From positions 1 through 6,229 of the forward strand of contig JAESUI010000201.1 of the NCBI GenBank assembly GCA_016763135.1: a stretch of 6,229 bases of DNA, written 5' to 3'. The position numbers and the translations under genes are program-made. The DNA comes from Flavobacteriales bacterium (lineage in GTDB: Bacteria; Bacteroidota; Bacteroidia; Flavobacteriales_E; Vicingaceae). The notes beneath the pieces were generated by a model. That model was not told the origin of the DNA. It did not search any database and worked only from the letters and a program-made list of their open reading frames with translations. Below are positions 1 to 6,229 of this stretch, piece by piece; positions within the stretch are counted from its first letter, which is position 1, and each line of letters starts with the position of its first letter.

Positions 1-461
1 GATTTATGCTTAAAGTGGTATTAGATTATCCAACAAAAGAAGAAGAGAAAATAATTGTTAGAAACTCTATTCATGGATTCCCAACTCCAATTTGCGTTAT
101 TAAACCTGAAGATATTACCAGAGCAAGAGATGTGGTAAAAGAGGTTTATATGGATGAGAAAATTGAGCAATACATTGTTGATATTGTTGATGCTACTCGT
201 AATCCAGAAAACTACAATTTAGCAGATTACAAAAACCTAATTACGTTTGGAGGTTCGCCAAGAGCAAGTATCAACCTTGCATTAGCTGCTAAAGCTTACG
301 CGTTTATTAAACGTAGAGGTTATGTAATACCTGAAGATGTTAGAGCAATTTGTCATGATGTACTTAGACATAGAATCGGTTTAAGCTATGAGGCTGAAGC
401 TGAAAACATTTCTTCGGAAGAGATTATAAATGGAATTTTAAACAACGTTGAAATACCTTAG
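1..461 (+). CDS. moxR: MoxR-family AAA+ ATPase, C-terminal part (5' end outside window)
   Basis: This is the C-terminal part of a MoxR-type AAA+ ATPase, a cytosolic ATP-driven chaperone-like protein that typically works with vWA-domain partners. The frame is open to the left edge: the TTT codon at 3-5 precedes the ATG at 6, so that ATG is an internal methionine (family motif FMLKV.DYP), not the start. About 152 residues are visible, roughly the last half of a family member of about 320-330 residues. The Walker A and B motifs lie outside the window. Visible here are the GGSPRAS sensor-2 motif (about 82-88 residues after the ATG), with the arginine expected to contact ATP, and the helical lid with the RGYV.PEDV and DVLRHRI segments typical of MoxR. 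The TAG stop at 459-461 is only 3 nt from the DUF58 start, the usual moxR-DUF58 pairing. The family call is secure; which MoxR subfamily is inferred from context. Confidence 0.96.
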   Translation, partial: FMLKVVLDYPTKEEEKIIVRNSIHGFPTPICVIKPEDITRARDVVKEVYMDEKIEQYIVDIVDATRNPENYNLADYKNLITFGGSPRASINLALAAKAYAFIKRRGYVIPEDVRAICHDVLRHRIGLSYEAEAENISSEEIINGILNNVEIP

Positions 462-464
462 TCT

Positions 465-467
465 TTG
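465..467 (+). promoter_or_regulatory. TTG start codon of the DUF58 gene
   Basis: The only workable start for the DUF58 frame after the in-frame TAG at 459-461 is this TTG. It keeps the conserved N-terminal block that begins SDLLKKVRKIEIKTRGL. No purine-rich ribosome-binding sequence precedes it. The 3 nt spacing from the moxR stop suggests reinitiation or coupling, which is inferred. Confidence 0.8.
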
Positions 468-1349
468 AGTAATCTATCTACATCTGACCTTTTAAAAAAA
501 GTAAGAAAGATTGAGATTAAAACTCGTGGTTTGAGTAATCAAATTTTCTCGGGTGAATATCATTCTGCCTTTAAAGGCAGAGGTATGGCTTTTAGTGAAG
601 TGAGAGAATACCAACATGGAGATGAAGTTAGAACAATAGATTGGAATGTAACTGCTCGTTTTGGGCATCCTTATGTGAAGATTTTTGAGGAAGAAAGAGA
701 ATTAACCGTTATGCTACTAGTAGATGTTAGTGGCTCTAAAGAATTTGGAACACAACAAAAAACTAAGCAAGAATTAGCTACAGAAATATGCGCAGTATTA
801 GCATTTTCAGCCATTCAAAATAACGATAAAGTTGGTGTTATCTTCTTTACGGATAAAATAGAAAAATTTATCCCTCCTAAAAAAGGGAGAAGCCACATTT
901 TAATGATTATCAGAGATTTAATTGATTTCACACCCGAAAGTAAACAGACTGACATTTCTATGGTTTTAGAATACTTTAACAACGTAATTAAAAAACGTTG
1001 TACAGCATTTTTACTATCCGACTTTGTAAGCCCTAACAATTTTGAAAATGCAATAAAAATTGCCAATAGAAAACATGATTTAATTGCATTACGCTTATAT
1101 GATAACGCTGAAGAAGAACTTCCAAATATTGGATTAGTACCAATGATGGATGCAGAAACCAATGCAATACAATGGGTAAACACTTCAAGCAAAGAGGTGC
1201 TAAAAGATTATAAAATAGAAGCCTTAAAACGTAAAGACTATTTAAAAACCATCTTTAAAAAAGGTGGAATAGATTCTACAAACATAGGTACACACGAAGA
1301 TTATGTTAAGCCACTTATGGCCTTGTTTAAAAGAAGAGGAGCTAAGTAA
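465..1349 (+). CDS. DUF58 domain protein (vWA-like partner of MoxR)
   Basis: A 294-residue DUF58 protein, full length for the Bacteroidota form. There is no signal peptide or membrane helix, so it should be cytosolic. The DUF58 signature spans about residues 26-66, including GRGMAFSEVREYQ and IDWNVTAR. A vWA-like fold follows from about residue 80: MIDAS motif DVSGS at 87-91 (D87, S89, S91), T162-D163, and SD at 185-186 in the position of the later metal-site acid. The MIDAS looks intact, so metal binding is plausible. The start is TTG at 465: the moxR stop at 459-461 is in the same frame, only TCT separates them, and the next methionine (residue 41) would delete conserved residues such as the KIEIKTRGLSNQIFSGEY region. 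No Shine-Dalgarno sequence is visible, so translation may depend on termination of moxR. The likely role is substrate or adaptor binding with MoxR; the substrate is unknown. Confidence 0.96.
   Translation: MSNLSTSDLLKKVRKIEIKTRGLSNQIFSGEYHSAFKGRGMAFSEVREYQHGDEVRTIDWNVTARFGHPYVKIFEEERELTVMLLVDVSGSKEFGTQQKTKQELATEICAVLAFSAIQNNDKVGVIFFTDKIEKFIPPKKGRSHILMIIRDLIDFTPESKQTDISMVLEYFNNVIKKRCTAFLLSDFVSPNNFENAIKIANRKHDLIALRLYDNAEEELPNIGLVPMMDAETNAIQWVNTSSKEVLKDYKIEALKRKDYLKTIFKKGGIDSTNIGTHEDYVKPLMALFKRRGAK
564..581. repeat. 18 bp perfect palindrome inside the DUF58 gene
   Basis: The 18 bases TCTGCCTTTAAAGGCAGA read the same on both strands. As RNA they could fold into a 7 bp stem with a TTAA loop, about 100 nt after the TTG start. 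They encode Ser-Ala-Phe-Lys-Gly-Arg of the conserved DUF58 signature, so the symmetry may simply reflect codon choice. No function is claimed. Confidence 0.5.
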
Positions 1350-1351
1350 TT

Positions 1352-2305
1352 ATGATTAGAAAACTACTTTACATATTAATTTTCTTTTTCGGAAGTTTAG
1401 GTCTTTCGGCTCAAACTGTTGAGGTAAATGCTTCTATTGATACCAACTTTTTACTAATTGGCGAACAAACTCAAATTGAATTAAAAGTTCAATATAGTTT
1501 AGATGGGAAACCTGTAAGCATAAAATTTCCTCAACTAAAAGACACCATCAGTGAGTTTATAGAAATTATATACTCCTCTCCTGTTGACACCGTTTATCCG
1601 GATAAAAAAAACCTATCGTTAGTTGAGCAAACAATGAAAATAACGATTACCTCTTTTGATTCTGGCTCTTATGAAATTCCTTTTTTTGAATTTGAAATTA
1701 ATGGAGAGTCATTTCTAACAGGGCCTTTACACATTGAAGTAATGCCAATGGAGGTTGATACTTCAGAATCTATATATGACATTAAGGAACCTATAGAAGA
1801 GCCTTTTTCATTTGTAGATTGGTTGAAAGAAAATTGGGTGTGGGTATCCATTATTTTTTCGCTACTACTAGGTGGAATTGTTTTGGTTAGGTATTTAAAA
1901 AACAAACCAGAAGTTATTGTAGAAGAAATAAAACCAGTTATTCCTCCACATGTAATTAGCCTTAGGAGATTACAAAAACTAAAAGATGATGAACTCTGGC
2001 AAGCTGGAAAAGTCAAACTCCATCACAGTGAAATTTCTGAAATTATTAGAGATTATATTGAAAAACGATATCAAGTAAATGCCCTAGAAAATACTACCGA
2101 TGAAATAATGCAAAGCTTACGTTTTCATAGTATCCAACCAGATTTACTGAGTAAACTAAACCAAATTTTAGTGCTAGCTGATTTAGTGAAATTTGCAAAA
2201 GAACAGCCCTTAGCCAACGAAAACGATGCTAGTTTAATAATTGCTGCTGAGTTTATTAAAGGTACCAAATTGATAACCCAACCAACAGAAGATAATGCTG
2301 AGTAA
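1352..2305 (+). CDS. Short BatD-like single-pass membrane protein
   Basis: A 317-residue protein occupying the usual slot between DUF58 and batA in Bacteroidota Bat operons, generally annotated as hypothetical or BatD-like. Residues 1-20 look like a signal peptide, with probable cleavage after LSA before Gln21. Residues 21 to about 135 are rich in short beta strands, with a pattern (GEQ..., SGSYEIPFFEFEING) resembling one BatD beta-sandwich module. A membrane helix covers about 163-181, followed by RYLKNK, so the tail should be cytosolic. That tail (about 200-300) is helical and matches the motif shared with DUF4381/BatD C-termini: LRRLQKL, ELWQAGK, EIIRDYIEKRY, ENTTDEI. The ATG at 1352 is preceded by a good purine-rich site, AAGAGGAG at 1334-1341, and lies 2 nt after the DUF58 stop. 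The 3' end overlaps batA by 11 bp. I infer a link between the periplasmic Bat proteins and cytosolic MoxR/DUF58; this is untested. I give no gene symbol because naming of this slot varies. Confidence 0.88.
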   Translation: MIRKLLYILIFFFGSLGLSAQTVEVNASIDTNFLLIGEQTQIELKVQYSLDGKPVSIKFPQLKDTISEFIEIIYSSPVDTVYPDKKNLSLVEQTMKITITSFDSGSYEIPFFEFEINGESFLTGPLHIEVMPMEVDTSESIYDIKEPIEEPFSFVDWLKENWVWVSIIFSLLLGGIVLVRYLKNKPEVIVEEIKPVIPPHVISLRRLQKLKDDELWQAGKVKLHHSEISEIIRDYIEKRYQVNALENTTDEIMQSLRFHSIQPDLLSKLNQILVLADLVKFAKEQPLANENDASLIIAAEFIKGTKLITQPTEDNAE

Positions 2306-3296
2306 TTGGAGAGAAATAACATTTGCCAATCCAGATTTCTTTTGGCTCCTCCTCATCATTCCACTGATGATAATTTGGTATATTTTTCGGGAGAAAAAGT
2401 TTTATGGCACCATTAAAATAACCACTACAAAAGGTTTCGGAAACTCACCCATTGCAATTTTTCGTCATAGTTTAATTGTATTAAGAAGTATTGCTATTGC
2501 TGCTTTAATTACTGCATTAGCTCGTCCTCAAACTTCATTAAGCTGGCAAGATGTAACTACCGAAGGTATTGACATCATTATTGCATTAGACATTTCAAGT
2601 AGTATGCTTTCCAAAGATTTTAAACCTAACAGGCTAGAAGCTTCTAAAGAAGTTGCTATGGACTTTATTTCTGAAAGGCCTTATGATAGAATTGGTTTGG
2701 TAATTTATGCTGGAGAGAGCTTTACTCAATGCCCATTAACCACAGACCATGATATTCTACTTAATTTATTTAGCTCTTTAGAAAATGGAATAATTGAAGA
2801 TGGAACTGCTATAGGTATGGGATTAGCAACTGCCGTAAATCGTTTAAAAGACAGTGAAACTAAAAGTAAAATAGTTATTTTATTAACAGATGGCTCTAGT
2901 AATAGAGGATCTATACCTCCATCTACAGCTGCTGAGATTGCACGAGAATTTGGAATAAGGGTTTATACCATTGGCGTTGGAACTAACGGCATGGCTAAAA
3001 CCCCAGTAGCTATAGACTACAGAGGAGATTATGTTTATGAAATGAGGGAAGTTGTAATAGATGAAAAAACACTTATAGAAATAGCAGAAATAGCAGATGG
3101 AAAATACTTTAGAGCGACCAACAAAAACAGTTTAGAAGATGTCTATCATGAAATTGATAAGTTAGAAAAATCTAAAATCGAAGTAACTGAATACAAAAAG
3201 AAATCAGAGAAATTTTGGCCATTTGCATTGGTTTCAATTGTTTTATTATTACTTGAATTTTTATTAAGAAATATAATCTTTAAAGGCATTGTATAG
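2295..3296 (+). CDS. batA: BatA, membrane-anchored vWA domain protein
   Basis: A 333-residue vWA protein of the BatA type at normal family length. Two membrane helices (about 16-31 and 57-77) flank a short basic loop (REKK). A vWA domain covers about 92-290 and a third helix about 308-328. The basic loop and C-terminal RN...K suggest these face the cytosol, which puts the vWA domain in the periplasm. The MIDAS is complete: DISSS at 99-103, T171 in GTAIG, and D199 in LLTDG. The segment LARPQT after helix 2 and the block FTQCPLTTD are typical of BatA. The ATG start lies inside the end of the preceding gene (11 bp overlap, different frame), with a weak AGAAG a few bases upstream. The adjacent batB product is a paralogue. 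The family is proposed to form a periplasmic Bat complex contributing to oxygen or envelope stress tolerance; its biochemical activity is unknown. Confidence 0.95.
   Translation: MLSNWREITFANPDFFWLLLIIPLMIIWYIFREKKFYGTIKITTTKGFGNSPIAIFRHSLIVLRSIAIAALITALARPQTSLSWQDVTTEGIDIIIALDISSSMLSKDFKPNRLEASKEVAMDFISERPYDRIGLVIYAGESFTQCPLTTDHDILLNLFSSLENGIIEDGTAIGMGLATAVNRLKDSETKSKIVILLTDGSSNRGSIPPSTAAEIAREFGIRVYTIGVGTNGMAKTPVAIDYRGDYVYEMREVVIDEKTLIEIAEIADGKYFRATNKNSLEDVYHEIDKLEKSKIEVTEYKKKSEKFWPFALVSIVLLLLEFLLRNIIFKGIV
3289..3291 (+). promoter_or_regulatory. TTG start codon of batB inside the end of batA
   Basis: TTG is the only plausible initiator between the in-frame stop at 3274-3276 and the conserved YRFE opening. 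AAAGG at 3282-3286 resembles a ribosome-binding core but sits only 2 nt away, closer than usual. The overlap with the batA stop (3294-3296) suggests translational coupling, which is inferred. Confidence 0.75.
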
Positions 3297-4329
3297 ATTT
3301 GAACACAATATCTACCTCTGGGCTATATTAGTGGTTATACCATTAATAATAGCTGTATTTATATTAGTTCAAAACTGGAAAAATAGAAAATTAAGAAAGT
3401 TTGGAAATCAAGAAATCATCAAACGATTAATGCCTAATGTTTCTACAACATTACCCATTGTAAAATTTGTATTATACACCTTCGCCATTGGTTTTCTTTT
3501 AATTGGGCTAGCCAATTTACAATTTGGAACAAAACTAGAAGAAGTTAAAAGAGAAGGAATTGATTTAATGATTTGCCTAGATGTTTCCAACTCAATGTTA
3601 GCTGAAGATTTATCTCCAAACCGACTAGAGAGATCTAAAAGAGCCATTTACCAACTCATAGAAAAACTACATAATGACAGGTTAGGGATTATTGTTTTTG
3701 CTGGAGAAGCTTATGTTCAATTACCTATTACAACTGATTATAGCTCTGCTAAATTATTTTTAGAAACCATAGGCACAGATATTGTTCCTACACAAGGGAC
3801 ATCTATAAGCTCTGCAATTAATTTAGCAATGGAATCGTTTGATTTTAAAAATGAAACTAGTAAATCCATCATTGTAATTACTGACGGAGAAAACCATGAA
3901 GATGATGCAAAATCAGCTGCCGCTGAAGCTGCTTCTGAAAATGTAACAGTTCATACCATTGGAATGGGAAGTGAAAAAGGCAGTCCTATTCCAATTTATA
4001 AAAATGGTGCTCAAATAGATTTTAGAAAAGATAACGAAGGCAATACCGTTGTAACTAAATTGAATGAGCCTATGCTAAAGGAAATTGCTACAGCTGGAAA
4101 TGGATCTTACGTTAGAGCAAATAATGCAAAGGGAGGGTTAAACGTTATTATGGCTGAAATTGATAAAATGGAAAAGAAAGAATTTGGAAGTAAATCTTTT
4201 AAAGATTATGAAGACCGATTTCAACTGTTTTTAATTATTGCGTTATTTCTAATTGTAGTTGAGTATTTTATTTCTAATAGAAGAAGTAGTAAATTAGATG
4301 GTGTAAACTTATTTGAGACAAATAAATAA
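3289..4329 (+). CDS. batB: BatB, membrane-anchored vWA domain protein
   Basis: A 346-residue paralogue of BatA. Membrane helices are predicted at about 8-27, 57-77 and 311-329, and the vWA domain at about 90-295. The strongly basic loop after helix 1 (KNRKLRKF) and the tail NRRSSK indicate cytosolic sides, so the vWA domain should be periplasmic. The MIDAS is intact: DVSNS at 98-102, T171 in GTSIS, and D199 in VITDGENHEDD. That last acidic run is typical of BatB and differs from BatA's LTDGSSNRG. The start is TTG at 3289: an in-frame TAA at 3274-3276 excludes anything further upstream, and the four codons between hold no better start. The next methionine (residue 48) would remove helix 1 and the usual MYRFE opening. 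The gene overlaps batA by 8 bp and batC by 1 bp. Its role is presumably a partner of BatA in a metal-dependent periplasmic assembly, inferred from the family. Confidence 0.95.
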   Translation: MYRFEHNIYLWAILVVIPLIIAVFILVQNWKNRKLRKFGNQEIIKRLMPNVSTTLPIVKFVLYTFAIGFLLIGLANLQFGTKLEEVKREGIDLMICLDVSNSMLAEDLSPNRLERSKRAIYQLIEKLHNDRLGIIVFAGEAYVQLPITTDYSSAKLFLETIGTDIVPTQGTSISSAINLAMESFDFKNETSKSIIVITDGENHEDDAKSAAAEAASENVTVHTIGMGSEKGSPIPIYKNGAQIDFRKDNEGNTVVTKLNEPMLKEIATAGNGSYVRANNAKGGLNVIMAEIDKMEKKEFGSKSFKDYEDRFQLFLIIALFLIVVEYFISNRRSSKLDGVNLFETNK

Positions 4330-5066
4330 TGAAATACATTTTATACATATTATCATTTATCATTAGCTTAAATGCCTATTCTCAAGATGAGAAAAAGTAC
4401 ATCAGAGAAGGAAATAAGCAGTATAAAGAAAAGAAATATGAAGCTGCTAATGAAAGCTATAAAAAGGCATTAGCAAAAAATAGTAAAGCCAGTAAAGCAG
4501 ATTTTAACTTAGGGGATGCTTTATATAAACAAAAAAAATATGCTGAAGCCATTCAGCAATTTCAAAAATTTGTAGAAAAAACAACTGATAAAAAATTAAA
4601 AGCAAGTGCATACCATAACATTGGGAATTCCTATTTAGAATCTCAAAAATTTAAAGAAAGCATTGAAGCATACAAAAAAGCATTAAGAGAAAATCCAAGC
4701 GATAACCATACTCGCTACAATCTTTCTTATGCTAAAAAGAAATTACAACAACAGCAAGAACAAGAAAAAAAGGACAAGGACAAGGACAAGGACAAGGACA
4801 AGGACAAGGACAAGGACAAGGACAAAGACAAAGACAAAGACAAAGACAAGGATAAGGATAAGGACAAGGATAAAGATAAAAAAGATGATCCTGGTGACAA
4901 AAAAGATAAGGGAGATAAGAAGAAAGAACCAAAGCCAAGTAAATTAACTAAAGAAGATGCTCAACGTATGCTTGATGCATTGAACAATCAAGAAAAAAAG
5001 GTACAAGCAAAATTGAAGAAGAAAAAGGGAAAAGGAAAAAAAGTTAATATAGAAAAAGATTGGTAG
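4329..5066 (+). CDS. batC: BatC, secreted TPR protein with an Asp-Lys repeat linker
   Basis: A 245-residue TPR protein. Residues 1-18 form a signal peptide (cleavage likely AYS before Gln19), so the protein should be periplasmic. Three TPR-like units follow at about 23-54, 58-90 and 92-125, with recognisable YKEKKYEAA, YKQKKYAEAI and YLESQKFKESI helices and NP at 122-123. A glutamine/lysine coil (about 134-148) leads into 18 uninterrupted Asp-Lys pairs at 149-184, then a charged segment. The C-terminal block (about 206-245: LTKEDAQRMLDALNNQEKKV, then a lysine-rich stretch ending EKDW) is the conserved BatC ending. The reading frame is therefore intact across the repeat. The ATG shares its first base with the batB stop (TAATG). 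TPRs usually bind partner peptides, so a scaffold role for BatA/BatB/BatD is the likely function. The long alternating-charge linker is the odd feature; its length probably varies between relatives. Confidence 0.93.
   Translation: MKYILYILSFIISLNAYSQDEKKYIREGNKQYKEKKYEAANESYKKALAKNSKASKADFNLGDALYKQKKYAEAIQQFQKFVEKTTDKKLKASAYHNIGNSYLESQKFKESIEAYKKALRENPSDNHTRYNLSYAKKKLQQQQEQEKKDKDKDKDKDKDKDKDKDKDKDKDKDKDKDKDKDKDKKDDPGDKKDKGDKKKEPKPSKLTKEDAQRMLDALNNQEKKVQAKLKKKKGKGKKVNIEKDW
4773..4880 (+). repeat. Hexanucleotide repeat, 18 units, encoding (Asp-Lys)18 in batC
   Basis: There are 18 tandem 6 bp units. The first eight (4773-4820) are identical GACAAG, the next four (4821-4844) are GACAAA, and the last six mix GACAAG, GATAAG and GATAAA. 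Every change is at a third codon position, so the protein repeat is perfect. Because the unit is two codons, gain or loss of units changes linker length without a frameshift. The identical block at the 5' end and the degenerate units at the 3' end look like recent expansion at one end of an older tract, which is inferred. Confidence 0.97.
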
Positions 5067-5083
5067 TAAATTAGCCGACTTTA

Positions 5084-6229
5084 ATGACACATTATGTAAA
5101 ACATATTACGTTAACGCTTATAGCATTTCTAATGCTTAGCTTTAGCTATGGGCAAAATATTAGCTTTACTGTAGCAACTAGTCGTAATACTGTTAAAACT
5201 GGAGATCGCTTTCAAATTCAATTTACTGCAGATACAAAAATCAGCAATTTCAAACCGCCAAAACTTTCAAATTTCAGAGTGCTTTCCGGACCAAATCAAT
5301 CCACGAACATGTCGTGGGTAAATGGAAAAACCACCTCAAGCATTAGCTATAGCTACATTTTAATGGCAATTAAAGAAGGTGAATTTACTATTGGTCCAGC
5401 AGTCGCTTTTGCGAACGGAAAATCTCATAAATCCAACTCAATTAAAATAAAAGTAACCAAAGGAGTAAAAATACAGCAAGGTGGAAATCAAAACAGCAAA
5501 ACAAAAGCTACCCAAAATGTATCTGATGACATGTATATTAGGTGCTCAGTAAATAAAACTTCTCCTTATCTAGGGGAGCAGATTATTGCTACCTATAAAT
5601 ATTATACAAGACTTAGATTTTCTGGCTATGAACAAATTAATGAGCCTACTTCTGATGGTTTCTGGAAACAAACTATAGACTTAGGTCAATCTGTAGCAAA
5701 GACAGAGATAATAGGTGGATACAGATGGCAAGTTTACACCATTAAAAAAAATGTTCTATTCCCTCAAAAAGTAGGAAGTTTAATAATAGACCCTTTAGAA
5801 TTTAACTTTATAGTACAGAAAAGAGTTTCTGGTGGTTCACAAAATATATTTGATCAGTTTTTCGGAAAAGTAGAAAATGTAGAGTACAATGTAAAAAGTA
5901 AACCCATAAAAATCAAAGTCCTACCCCTACCCTCTAATGCTCCAAGTAGCTTCAGAAATTCCGTTGGTAAGTTAGGTATGAAAGTTGATGTTTCTTCAAA
6001 CGAAATAAAAGCAAACGAAGCAGTAAACATTAAAATTAAAATTTCTGGAAAGGGAAACCTCCCCTTAATTGATAGCCCAGAATTAACATTCCCTTCAGAT
6101 TTTGAAACCTATGACCCAAAAATAAATGACAACATCATTACAGACGCTTCAGGAGTTTCTGGATCTAAAGAATTTGATTATTTAGTTATTCCTCGCCATG
6201 CAGGGCAATTTAAACTTGATCCAATTGTA
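5084..6229 (+). CDS. batD: BatD, secreted beta-sandwich protein, N-terminal part (3' end outside window)
   Basis: The reading frame is open from the ATG at 5084 to the right edge, giving 382 codons without a stop. BatD proteins are commonly near 600 residues, so the C-terminal third, normally with a membrane helix, is missing. Residues 1-23 form a signal peptide (basic start, hydrophobic core, cleavage likely after SYG before Gln24). The rest is strand-rich and reads as repeated Ig-like modules: about 24-125 with RVLSGPNQS and GEFTIGPA; about 150-280 with PYLGEQIIATYKYYTR, DGFWKQ and LFPQKVGSLIIDP; and about 290 onward with SGKGNLPLIDSPELTFP, YDPK and YLVIPRHAG. These match the BatD oxygen-tolerance family. 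The start lies 17 nt after the batC stop with no clear Shine-Dalgarno sequence. The likely role is a periplasmic partner of BatA/BatB/BatC. batE often follows in this operon type, but that lies beyond the window. Confidence 0.94.
   Translation, partial: MTHYVKHITLTLIAFLMLSFSYGQNISFTVATSRNTVKTGDRFQIQFTADTKISNFKPPKLSNFRVLSGPNQSTNMSWVNGKTTSSISYSYILMAIKEGEFTIGPAVAFANGKSHKSNSIKIKVTKGVKIQQGGNQNSKTKATQNVSDDMYIRCSVNKTSPYLGEQIIATYKYYTRLRFSGYEQINEPTSDGFWKQTIDLGQSVAKTEIIGGYRWQVYTIKKNVLFPQKVGSLIIDPLEFNFIVQKRVSGGSQNIFDQFFGKVENVEYNVKSKPIKIKVLPLPSNAPSSFRNSVGKLGMKVDVSSNEIKANEAVNIKIKISGKGNLPLIDSPELTFPSDFETYDPKINDNIITDASGVSGSKEFDYLVIPRHAGQFKLDPIV

Noticed and set aside
6..8. ATG at position 6 as the start of moxR
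   Set aside because: The frame continues upstream to the window edge and the methionine is part of the internal FMLKV.DYP motif of MoxR, so the real start is outside the window.
815..1192. Minus-strand open frames of 65 to 125 codons within the DUF58, BatD-like and batB genes (also 1669-2016, 2125-2322, 3408-3647)
   Set aside because: They lie antisense to well-supported conserved genes, show no recognisable domain, and are normal by-products of AT-rich coding sequence.
3294..3301. TAGATTTG, which fits the Bacteroidota -7 promoter consensus TAnnTTTG
   Set aside because: There is no TTG element at the expected -33 spacing and it sits at the batA stop/batB start, so it is most likely a chance match.
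4766..4772. A AAA AAG slippery heptamer in frame just before the Asp-Lys repeat (a second copy at 4994-5000)
   Set aside because: It matches the bacterial -1 frameshift motif, but lysine runs in AT-rich genes produce it often. A -1 shift at the first copy meets TAA at 4853-4855, a shift at the second loses the conserved EKDW ending, and I see no stimulatory stem downstream.
4729..4947. Open frames encoding Arg-Thr repeats (plus strand) and Cys-Pro repeats (minus strand, 4732-4938) across the batC repeat
   Set aside because: A 6 bp repeat without stop codons is open in several frames. These are low-complexity shadows of the Asp-Lys tract, and the batC frame is supported by conserved sequence on both sides.
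5299..5319. Hairpin in batD: CCACGA paired with TCGTGG around a 5 nt loop, extendable to 8 pairs with one G-U
   Set aside because: It lies inside a conserved coding frame, has no U-tract, and a stem of this size is expected by chance in a window of this length.

Overview
The window is part of a Bat (Bacteroides aerotolerance) operon of the type found in Bacteroidota. All genes lie on the plus strand and are packed almost end to end: the 3' part of moxR, a DUF58 gene, a short BatD-like membrane protein gene, batA, batB, batC, and the first 382 codons of batD, which runs off the right edge. The sequence is AT-rich. Gene order, weak Shine-Dalgarno use and characteristic motifs (the DUF58 N-terminal signature, the conserved lysine-rich KDW tail of BatC) point to Bacteroidota, probably a flavobacterium-like lineage. 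I cannot place it more finely from the sequence.

Layout: moxR ends at 461. DUF58 occupies 465-1349, the BatD-like gene 1352-2305, batA 2295-3296, batB 3289-4329, batC 4329-5066 and batD 5084 to the edge. Junctions range from an 11 bp overlap to a 17 bp gap. I see no terminator, no convincing internal promoter, no RNA gene, no mobile element and no CRISPR array. No non-coding stretch exceeds 17 bases, so one transcript starting upstream of the window is the simplest reading.

How the parts fit (inference from topology and family knowledge): MoxR is a cytosolic AAA+ ATPase and DUF58 is its usual vWA-like cytosolic partner. BatA and BatB are paralogous three-helix membrane proteins. The positive-inside rule places their vWA domains in the periplasm, each with an intact metal-ion-dependent adhesion site (MIDAS). 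BatC is a secreted TPR protein and BatD a secreted beta-sandwich protein, both expected to meet BatA/BatB in the periplasm. The short BatD-like protein has a periplasmic beta domain, one membrane helix and a cytosolic helical domain, so it could link the two sides. The family name comes from aerotolerance mutants of Bacteroides fragilis; the biochemical job of the system is still unsettled.

The system itself is known. The features that stand out here are an 18-unit (Asp-Lys) hexanucleotide repeat inside batC, two genes that appear to begin at TTG, and an 18 bp perfect palindrome inside the DUF58 gene.
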